Assembly (NCBI GenBank): GCA_023715865.1
Contig: JAMBOW010000009.1
Location: forward strand, 1 to 64,000
Source: Neobacillus mesonae
Lineage (GTDB): Bacteria; Bacillota; Bacilli; Paenibacillales; Paenibacillaceae
Direction of reading: 5' to 3'
Length of the DNA: 64,000 nt
Part shown: positions 42,118 through 48,821 of the stretch, in pieces
How the letters are laid out: every line of letters begins with the position of its first letter
How positions within the stretch are numbered: position 1 is the stretch's first letter
The notes under the pieces: generated by a model
The model's input: only the letters and a program-made list of their open reading frames with translations
Told to the model about the DNA's origin: nothing
Database searches by the model: none
Made by a program: the position numbers and the translations under genes

Positions 42118-42240
42118 AATTTTCTTACTATCCGCCCCACGACCAGCTTTTCGAGCTACAACATTACTATTACGGTCATGGGCTACAACCACTGCAATTT
42201 TAAGGTTAGGAATACCTCTCTTTTGTTCTTGCCACCACGT
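42103..42240 (-). pseudogene. IS1595-family transposase fragment
   Basis: The minus strand gives QKRGIPNLKIAVVVAHDRNS and NVVARKAGRGADSKKIKKGS-stop. KRGI, a short strand and VAxDRNxxxxxxxxGRG follow the ISXO2-like DDE domain pattern; just upstream, a shifted frame reads ERGGKNKR. Only about 45 residues remain, so the element is dead. No inverted repeats are seen. Confidence 0.5.
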
Positions 42241-42390
42241 TCTTTCGGTTCTCTGTATGTTATTTTCTGCGCATAAGACGTTTGGGATTTTAATCCAGAG
42301 AATTTTTGCTAAAAAGCCGTTATAATTTGGAATGAGAACTCTGACATATATTAATTTCCCTCATAGGATTGAGATAGGACATATAAGAGA

Positions 42391-43983
42391 ATGAACATAC
42401 TATTCATGGATTTCTTAACGATTTTGCTGCCGACTTATTTTTTCTTCTACATGGCGATTACATTGATCCATCGAAACAGAAAAAGCATGCTTAACTTAAT
42501 TGCGGCATTTCTCATGCTGGCCTTTTTCTTTTACTTTCTTGGAGAATACATAAAAACGTCGCTCTTGCCCCAATATCAAATGCAGATCGTCCTTTACGGC
42601 AATGCGCCAATGCTTCTGTTCGTCATTTGCTTTCTAGTTCATCTTTGCATTCTTATTGGAACTCCTATAACTTCAAATTTGAAGCGATGGTTACCAGTCA
42701 TTTATGCTTCTCCATTTACGTTGTGGGGAATTTTTTTAGTGGCTAAGGATCATCGGGAGTTGTATGACATGTCTATAACGGATGGCCGCAGTCCGTTAGA
42801 TCCTTTATTTTTGCTCCTGACGATTATCTTTGTAGCCGGGTATATCCTAATCTCCGTCATCATTCTGGCGGTTTGCTGGCGCCGTACACGAGAAGCGCGG
42901 CTTAGAATGATCACACGCTCGCTGCTGCTCAGTTTGCTATCGTTGTTTACTTGGTTTATTCTCGTTACGATTCTTTTGCAATCGCAGATATTAACTACGC
43001 CGTCCGCAATGATACTTTACTTCATTGGTTATTTATCGTGGGCTGTTATACTGCGGCATTTAATCGGTAAACACGACATTATGCCAGATTACCGGAAGCT
43101 CTTTTATATTCTCTTTAAATCTGCCCCGACAGCCATTCTGCTGTTGGATAAGAAGGGAACCGTTATGGATATGAATCCCCGGGCGAAACAATGGTTTGAA
43201 GGGATTCCTATTCAAGAGATTCCGAGTCATTTTGAATTCCATAACGGCATGAGTTTAAGCGATATTCTGGATTTGACAGATCAAGGCAAGGATAATGCAG
43301 CCTACTGGGAAATGCGAGTGAATCATCACCATAATGGATATTTTGATTTGATGATTGGTCTTGATTTGGTCGATGGTGCTAACGAGGAATTGTTTGTCAT
43401 GCATCTTACGGATGTTACTCCATTAAAGGAAACGCAGCGCAAGCTATTGGAGTCTGAAAAAGGTTATAAGCATCTTGCACACCACGATTCATTAACGAAT
43501 TTATACAACCGGGCAGCCATTCAGGAGCAGCTGCAGCACAAGATAGATCGCAGGGAATGCTTTGCCCTTGCACTTATCGATCTGGATAATTTCAAGCCGG
43601 TGAACGATACATTTGGACACCATGTTGGTGATCTTTATCTCCAGCATATCGCACACATCTTTAACAGTACCGCTCAGCCAGGTGATCTTATAGGTAGAAT
43701 CGGTGGAGACGAGTTTGTGATCGTGATTTCATGTTCTCAAGAATGCGATGTGACCGAGAGGATCAATAGTCGACTCTCCTTGTTATCAAGTAAGCCGTTT
43801 AAGTATGAGGGGACTGAAATTCCCATTTCGTTTTCTGCGGGAGTTAGTGTATACCCTACAGATGCTCCAGACGTTACAAAGCTATTGATGAAGGCAGATG
43901 AAGCTATGTATACCGCAAAGCGAAAGAGGAAAAAGGAAAGCTCTATATTTAGTAAAACATGGAAGCGGGATTTAGAGCGATAG
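42391..43983 (+). CDS. membrane diguanylate cyclase (7TM-PAS-GGDEF)
   Basis: 530-residue protein. Residues ~1-225 have seven hydrophobic segments like the 7TMR-HisK sensor type, ~235-350 a PAS fold (APTAILLLDKKGTVMDMNPR), and ~365-515 a GGDEF domain with intact RIGGDEFVIV. The residues five positions ahead of GGDEF read QPGD, so the inhibitory RxxD site is missing. It should make cyclic di-GMP in response to an outside or membrane signal and so influence motility or biofilm. Confidence 0.9.
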   Translation: MNILFMDFLTILLPTYFFFYMAITLIHRNRKSMLNLIAAFLMLAFFFYFLGEYIKTSLLPQYQMQIVLYGNAPMLLFVICFLVHLCILIGTPITSNLKRWLPVIYASPFTLWGIFLVAKDHRELYDMSITDGRSPLDPLFLLLTIIFVAGYILISVIILAVCWRRTREARLRMITRSLLLSLLSLFTWFILVTILLQSQILTTPSAMILYFIGYLSWAVILRHLIGKHDIMPDYRKLFYILFKSAPTAILLLDKKGTVMDMNPRAKQWFEGIPIQEIPSHFEFHNGMSLSDILDLTDQGKDNAAYWEMRVNHHHNGYFDLMIGLDLVDGANEELFVMHLTDVTPLKETQRKLLESEKGYKHLAHHDSLTNLYNRAAIQEQLQHKIDRRECFALALIDLDNFKPVNDTFGHHVGDLYLQHIAHIFNSTAQPGDLIGRIGGDEFVIVISCSQECDVTERINSRLSLLSSKPFKYEGTEIPISFSAGVSVYPTDAPDVTKLLMKADEAMYTAKRKRKKESSIFSKTWKRDLER

Positions 43984-44004
43984 AGCTATAATAAAAAATA
44001 CATG

Positions 44005-44055
44005 AAAAGGATTGTTTCCTGTCTTGGAAAAGACGTCAGGAGCAGTCCTTTTTTA
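44005..44055 (+). terminator. Rho-independent terminator
   Basis: Seventeen-base stem AAAAGGATTGTTTCCTG with CAGGAGCAGTCCTTTTT (wobble pairs) and a T-run, 22 bases after the cyclase. Confidence 0.85.
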
Positions 44056-44084
44056 TGCTTTTTTTGTTGCTCAGAAATAAATAG

Positions 44085-44126
44085 GTTTACAATTCAACAA
44101 TAATTTTATAAAATTAAATTGTAAAC
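44085..44126. promoter_or_regulatory. possible OhrR operator
   Basis: GTTTACAATT (44085-44094) and AATTGTAAAC (44117-44126) are exact inverse copies, extending to 13 bases with one mismatch, 70 bases ahead of the ohr start. Each arm holds TACAATT/AATTGTA, the half-site of MarR-type OhrR proteins. The wide spacing between halves (22 bases) is unlike the compact B. subtilis box. Confidence 0.4.
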
Positions 44127-44194
44127 AACTTAATTGGTATAAATATAAATAAGCTTTAAAAGTGATCATTAAATAATCTAGAGGAGCGTGCAGT

Positions 44195-44614
44195 ATGAAA
44201 ACATTATATGAAACGACAGTCATCAACACAGGAGGACGCCAAGGGATCGTTCAATCACCGGACAATGTGTTTATGCTCGATGTAGCGGCACCGCCTGAGC
44301 TTGGGGGTAAAGAGTCAACGGCAACTAATCCGGAGCAGCTTTTTGCGGCAGGGTACAGCGCATGCTTTAATTCAGCTTTAGAATTTCAATTGAAGAAGAA
44401 TAATGTGAAGATTGAAAAAAGCACCGTATCTGCTACGGTCATGCTTCAAACGGACCCGGCTGATAACGGTGTAAAGCTGGAAGTGGAGCTGGATGTGCGA
44501 ATTGATGGATTGGATGAAGAAACAGCACATAAATATGTAGAGCTTGCTCATGCTTATTGCCCTTATTCCAAAGCGATTCAAGGCAATGTTAAAGTAAGCG
44601 TAAATGTAGGCTAA
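44195..44614 (+). CDS. ohr: organic hydroperoxide resistance protein Ohr
   Basis: 139-residue OsmC/Ohr peroxidase. The two catalytic cysteines are Cys57 (AAGYSACFNSALEF) and Cys122 (AHAYCPYSKA), and the start has VINTGGRQGIVQSPD as usual. It reduces organic hydroperoxides with thiol help in the cytoplasm. GAGGAGCG precedes the ATG. It is monocistronic, between two terminators, with a possible OhrR site upstream; no ohrR gene is in view. Confidence 0.93.
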   Translation: MKTLYETTVINTGGRQGIVQSPDNVFMLDVAAPPELGGKESTATNPEQLFAAGYSACFNSALEFQLKKNNVKIEKSTVSATVMLQTDPADNGVKLEVELDVRIDGLDEETAHKYVELAHAYCPYSKAIQGNVKVSVNVG

Positions 44615-44684
44615 TATTTATTTCAAGCCGTGATGAGATAAGCAGAACTGGAATTGGGGAAAGTTAACTATTATCGGGATGTGT

Positions 44685-44723
44685 AAAGCCAGCCAACTCA
44701 AATTTATGAGTTTGCTGGCTTTT
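44685..44723. terminator. bidirectional terminator
   Basis: AAGCCAGCCAACTCA/TGAGTTTGCTGGCTT stem between ohr and the converging deaminase gene, T-rich on the plus side. Confidence 0.85.
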
Positions 44724-44741
44724 GTGCTTTTTGGCTGAAGC

Positions 44742-45230
44742 TTAACCCTTGTGGCGAGATTGGTAGGAAATCTGATGAAGCTCCCGAACCTGCTCTGATA
44801 GCTCTGGTACAGGACCGTCAATGATTGTGTCACGAATCACTTCCTGGATGGGGAGACTGCGAACGCGCAAAGGAGCGGCTCCTAAATCCTCCAGCCACGC
44901 TGACAGCTGTTCCGAGGAACTAGCATATACAATTCGGCCTAATCCGACCCAGCCATGAGCTGCTGCACACATGGGGCAATGTTCACCTGAGGTATAGACC
45001 GTTGCTTGGCTTCGCTCTTCCTGTGTCATGTTATTGGCTGCCCAGCGTGCCAGAGCAAATTCCGGATGCTGGGTATGGTCGCCGCCCGCTACACGGTTGC
45101 GATCTTCGGCAAGCACTTCACCGCTTGGTGCAACGAGGACAGAACCGAAGGGTTCATCTCCGGCGTCCAGCGCAGCCTTCGCAAGCTCGACACAGCGGCG
45201 CAAATGCTTGAGATCTGTATCATTGATCAT
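44742..45230 (-). CDS. nucleoside/cytosine deaminase family protein
   Basis: 162-residue zinc deaminase. The zinc ligands are His55 and catalytic Glu57 (HPEFALA, in place of the usual HAE) and Cys85-x-x-Cys88 in GEHCPMCAAA, and EPFGSVLVAPSGEVL opens the fold as in guanine deaminase-like enzymes. The His-Pro-Glu variant is uncommon but the catalytic residues remain. Substrate could be a purine or another amine. Confidence 0.85.
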   Translation of the reverse strand: MINDTDLKHLRRCVELAKAALDAGDEPFGSVLVAPSGEVLAEDRNRVAGGDHTQHPEFALARWAANNMTQEERSQATVYTSGEHCPMCAAAHGWVGLGRIVYASSSEQLSAWLEDLGAAPLRVRSLPIQEVIRDTIIDGPVPELSEQVRELHQISYQSRHKG

Positions 45231-45479
45231 CGTTAATCTTCTCCTATCCCAGGCTGTACAAGGCCAGCCCCTTATGATTTCTTTTCATTCCTCGGTTTTA
45301 TGCTAACATGAGGCCGGTAAGATGAAAAATAGTTAAAAAGTAGGTTATGTATAGGTTTTACATATAGATTCTAATGATGCGGCTTTGTGCTTCTGTAAGT
45401 GTTTACAAGAGGGGGGATAGGGGCATATACTTTATGAAAATAGTTAACTTACCTTGCTAGAAAGGGGTATCCAAAATCT

Positions 45480-45545
45480 ATGAAAAAAAGATCACTGCTA
45501 TCATTATCCGCTGGATACGGGTACTCAACAGCTGTTTTCTACTAG
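45480..45545 (+). CDS. leader peptide (attenuator)
   Basis: A 21-codon frame, MKKRSLLSLSAGYGYSTAV plus F-Y, follows AAAGGGG. It ends six bases ahead of a hairpin whose 3' arm holds the ribosome binding site of the acetyltransferase gene. This layout is that of cat/erm-type leader peptides, where drug-stalled ribosomes open the hairpin. Codon-level stall site cannot be read from sequence. Confidence 0.6.
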   Translation: MKKRSLLSLSAGYGYSTAVFY

Positions 45546-45550
45546 GAGAG

Positions 45551-45589
45551 CCTTGCTTTGGGAGTAGCAATAAAATACCGAAAGCGAGG
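45551..45589 (+). promoter_or_regulatory. attenuator hairpin sequestering the RBS
   Basis: CCTTGCTTT (45551-45559) pairs with AAAGCGAGG (45581-45589). The GAGG ribosome binding site of the next gene (45586-45589) is in the 3' arm, so translation should stay off unless a stalled ribosome in the leader melts the stem. No T-run follows, so control is at translation, not termination. Confidence 0.6.
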
Positions 45590-45597
45590 TACCTATA

Positions 45598-46077
45598 ATG
45601 GAAAAGTTAAGCTTCGTAAAATTTCAAGATAACAACTTTAAGGACTACTATCAACTTGTCCGCGATATCAAGGTAATGGCGCAAATTACCGAGCGAGCTA
45701 TACCGCTCGAAGAGGCTCAAATCAATTTTCATAATCTGTTGAAGCGAAATTCGGAGCATGATGTTTTTGGAACCTATAGAGCAGTTATAGGGGAAACATT
45801 CATTGGTCTTGGACATCTGACATTGAATAAGGCGGACAATACAGAGGCCGAGATGGGTTACATGCTGCTGCCGGCGTATTGGGGCCAGGGCTTTGGAAGT
45901 GTTATAGCGAATCATATGCTCGAGTTAGGCAAGCGAACGAATATAACGAAAGTGAAAGCAATTATAGATCCTGCCAACATCGCCTCTAGAAAAATTTTGA
46001 TTCATCATCACTTTGTTTCCGAAGAAGTTTGTGAAATCGATGGATTGCCTGGGGAAATTTTAAGCCGAATACTGTGA
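45598..46077 (+). CDS. RimJ/RimL-type GNAT acetyltransferase
   Basis: 159-residue GNAT protein. The region YMLLPAYWGQGFGSVIANHM carries the acetyl-CoA loop (GQGFG), and ITKVKAIIDPANIASRKILI follows as usual. The leader peptide and RBS-masking hairpin upstream suggest induction by a ribosome-targeting compound, so the enzyme may act on such a compound. This is inferred from layout only. GAGG lies eight bases ahead of the ATG. Confidence 0.82.
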   Translation: MEKLSFVKFQDNNFKDYYQLVRDIKVMAQITERAIPLEEAQINFHNLLKRNSEHDVFGTYRAVIGETFIGLGHLTLNKADNTEAEMGYMLLPAYWGQGFGSVIANHMLELGKRTNITKVKAIIDPANIASRKILIHHHFVSEEVCEIDGLPGEILSRIL

Positions 46078-46120
46078 AAGGCTGTTAGCTAATGACAGTG
46101 AAGCCTTGTTTCATAGAATC

Positions 46121-46147
46121 AGCCTTGCGAATGCAGGGCTTTTTTTA
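46121..46147 (+). terminator. Rho-independent terminator
   Basis: AGCCTTGC/GCAGGGCT stem (one wobble) with a four-base loop and seven T, 43 bases after the acetyltransferase. Confidence 0.85.
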
Positions 46148-46281
46148 TTTGCCTGGAAAGAAAGAGACCAACAGGGCCGGAAAGTGGTACAATACATAGA
46201 AATGCAGGCTGTCTAGAGAAAAAATATGCTGCGTAAGCTTTAATGCTGCGGCTTAACAATTTCAAGCGGAGTGTGGAGAAC

Positions 46282-47562
46282 ATGGAACCAGTAGAGACAC
46301 CGAAGAATGGAAACGTCCCTGTTGTGGGAATGGAGGATATCGTCAGAGCACATCATGTGCTGAGAGAGGTCATCGTACGTACGCCGCTCCAGCGTGATGC
46401 TGTCCTGTCAGCGAAGTACAACTGTGAAGTCTACCTGAAGCGAGAAGATTTGCAAGTCGTTCGTTCATTTAAAATTCGCGGTGCTTACAACATGATCCGC
46501 AGTCTGTCTCAAGAGGAGAGAGAGCGTGGGATCGTATGTGCAAGCGCGGGAAACCATGCGCAAGGCGTCGCTTTTTCCTGTAATGCATTAGGCATTCAGG
46601 GCAAAATTTTTATGCCGAGCACGACACCGAACCAGAAGGTAAAGCAGGTAAGACGCTTTGGGGGGAATAGTGTTGAAGTCATTCTTACTGGTGACACCTA
46701 TGATGATTCCTACGAAGCAGCCATGCGTGTCTGCAAAGAGCAGGGACTTACCTTCATCCATCCTTTCGATCAGCCGAAGATTATTGCCGGCAATGGAACG
46801 ATCGGAATGGAGATCATGGAGGATTTAGACGGGCCTGCGGATTATGTGTTCGTCACCATTGGCGGAGGCGGACTGGCAGCTGGTGTAGGAGCGTACATTA
46901 AAACGGTTCATCCGGAGACCGATGTGATTGGCGTTGAACCTCTGGGTGCTGCTTCCATGACCGAAGCCATTGACCGTAAGCAGGTTGTTACGCTGCAGCA
47001 AATAGATAAATTTGTGGATGGTGCTGCTGTTAAGCGTGTGGGTGAGCTCACTTACAGCATTTGCAAAAATACATTGGATGATATTGTGAAGGTGCCGGAA
47101 GGCAAAGCATGCACAACCATCCTTGAACTGTATAACGAAAACGCAATTGTCGTTGAACCGGCAGGTTCACTTTCTGTAGCAGCGCTTGAGCAGTACAAGG
47201 ACAAAATTGCAGGAAAAAAAGTCGTTTGTATTATTAGCGGCGGCAACAATGATATTGACCGGATGCAGGAAATCAAGGAACGTTCGCTCATGTATGAAGG
47301 TCTGAAGCATTATTTCATGATTAATTTCCCGCAGCGCGCCGGAGCACTACGTGAATTCTTGGAGGAAGTACTAGGGCCAAATGATGATATTGCCCGGTTT
47401 GAATATACGAAAAAGACGGATAAAGAGAATGGTCCGGCTCTTGTTGGTATCGAACTGTTGTATAAAGAAGACTACGAGCCGCTAGTCGAACGGATGAAAC
47501 GGAAAAATATTCAGTACACTGAGCTGAACAAGGATCTTAATTTGTTTAACTTATTGATTTGA
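46282..47562 (+). CDS. ilvA: threonine ammonia-lyase (threonine dehydratase)
   Basis: 426-residue PLP enzyme that turns threonine to 2-oxobutanoate, the first step to isoleucine. Lys64 in RSFKIRGAY binds PLP, SAGNHAQGVAFS and TIGGGGLAAGVGAY are the phosphate-binding parts, and residues ~325-425 form an ACT-like regulatory domain (YFMINFPQRAGALREFLEEV). The frame starts earlier (46243) but GGAG ahead of ATG 46282 is preferred. It is alone, away from other ilv genes, and no T-box is seen upstream. Confidence 0.93.
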   Translation: MEPVETPKNGNVPVVGMEDIVRAHHVLREVIVRTPLQRDAVLSAKYNCEVYLKREDLQVVRSFKIRGAYNMIRSLSQEERERGIVCASAGNHAQGVAFSCNALGIQGKIFMPSTTPNQKVKQVRRFGGNSVEVILTGDTYDDSYEAAMRVCKEQGLTFIHPFDQPKIIAGNGTIGMEIMEDLDGPADYVFVTIGGGGLAAGVGAYIKTVHPETDVIGVEPLGAASMTEAIDRKQVVTLQQIDKFVDGAAVKRVGELTYSICKNTLDDIVKVPEGKACTTILELYNENAIVVEPAGSLSVAALEQYKDKIAGKKVVCIISGGNNDIDRMQEIKERSLMYEGLKHYFMINFPQRAGALREFLEEVLGPNDDIARFEYTKKTDKENGPALVGIELLYKEDYEPLVERMKRKNIQYTELNKDLNLFNLLI

Positions 47563-47583
47563 TATTGGTTTACCTGATGATAA

Positions 47584-47616
47584 AAGCCCTGCTTTCCAAG
47601 AGAAAGCAGGGCTTAT
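47584..47616. terminator. bidirectional terminator
   Basis: AAGCCCTGCTTTC/GAAAGCAGGGCTT perfect stem between ilvA and the converging secreted-protein gene. Confidence 0.88.
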
Positions 47617-47618
47617 TA

Positions 47619-48581
47619 TTATTTAATTGGAGCGTGCTGATCCAGCCAAGCGGTAACTTCTGCGGTTTGCTTATAATCATTCGCCTTCAGCACATCAACA
47701 AACTCCTTGAGCAAGTTGTGCAGCTCGCTGTTATTTTCATTAGGAAGCCCCGCAATGAATGTATAAGCTTTTTTCGCATTGGGTTTGATCGTTCCATCAA
47801 CATAGTCAAACAGCGGTGTATTGTCCATTCCGTAAAAAATAACATGCTTGTATAAATCAAACTGTCCCTCGATTTGCTGTGTCCGGTTAGAGTTCGGATA
47901 GCTGCTCACAAAAGACTCCAGCAGTGTAGCCCGATTCACCAGCTCCTGATAGCCTATCGTAAGTGCAGCATCCTTGGCCATCTGCTTTGAGGACAGCTCG
48001 GATTGAATATCGATATAGGCTGCAATATCCTCTTTTACCTCATCCTTATATTTTTCAAAGGTGGAGTAATCCATCGTCAGGTAGTACATTCCCTCTGAAG
48101 TGATGACTTTATAGCCATAGTTTCTTGCTTCGGTAAGCAAATTTTTCACTTTTTGGGTTTTGGCTTTCTGGATCAACTGATTCATGCTGTTATTTTCTTT
48201 GAAAATCGTCCGGAACTCCAGCTGAATCGGTCCAGGATAAAATTTCTCATCGATTGTCGGTAAAGCTTTCTTCCGTGCGTTTTCAAGATACAGCACCATC
48301 AAGGTTGCATGATGAGGAGACGTTTTTGAAATGTTTTTATCCAGGTATGCGGTTGCCTCCGGTATACCGTTTTTCTTTTTAAGCAGAGATTGAAAGGTCT
48401 TAAGTACGGTTTCAGATTCCGATGCAGACGCTACAGCGGCAGCAGATCTTGAGGGCACTGTGTCCTGAGCATACGCTGGACTCCATGCTGCAGGAAGCAG
48501 CAAAGCGGCACTGCTTAGAACGGCGAACCATTTCATTGCCGGTTTCCGGTATCTCTTTTGACTGTGCAAAGTGTTCTTCAT
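47619..48581 (-). CDS. secreted protein of unknown function
   Basis: 320-residue protein with a Sec signal (KWFAVLSSAALLLPAAWSPA, cleavage after AYA). The mature part is helical and lysine-rich (ESETVLKTFQSLLKKKNGIP, KYKDEVKEDIAAYIDIQSEL) and ends TAEVTAWLDQHAPIK. AGGAGG ahead of ATG 48581 decides the start. I do not recognise the family; the repeat-like helical layout suggests a scaffold or binding role. Confidence 0.65.
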   Translation of the reverse strand: MKNTLHSQKRYRKPAMKWFAVLSSAALLLPAAWSPAYAQDTVPSRSAAAVASASESETVLKTFQSLLKKKNGIPEATAYLDKNISKTSPHHATLMVLYLENARKKALPTIDEKFYPGPIQLEFRTIFKENNSMNQLIQKAKTQKVKNLLTEARNYGYKVITSEGMYYLTMDYSTFEKYKDEVKEDIAAYIDIQSELSSKQMAKDAALTIGYQELVNRATLLESFVSSYPNSNRTQQIEGQFDLYKHVIFYGMDNTPLFDYVDGTIKPNAKKAYTFIAGLPNENNSELHNLLKEFVDVLKANDYKQTAEVTAWLDQHAPIK

Positions 48582-48821
48582 GATATACCTCCTAGGATTC
48601 ACAAAATAATCATACGAATAATGCTTGCCTTCCTCTTAAACTATTACCCAATTCAGCACACATGTCTAAATTCGGTTTCTTAACGCAAAAAATATTTTTC
48701 TTTTGTCTTGATTATATGGAACTTTATTCCATTCATTTGCGTTATAAGATTGCTGACGAGAATGAAGCGCTATTTGTTACATGAACAATTCACTAAAAAT
48801 TGAATTCTGGAGGAATTCTTT

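Noticed and set aside
46148..46281. T-box leader of ilvA
   Set aside because: No AGGGTGG-type T-box bulge or terminator is found in the short upstream region.
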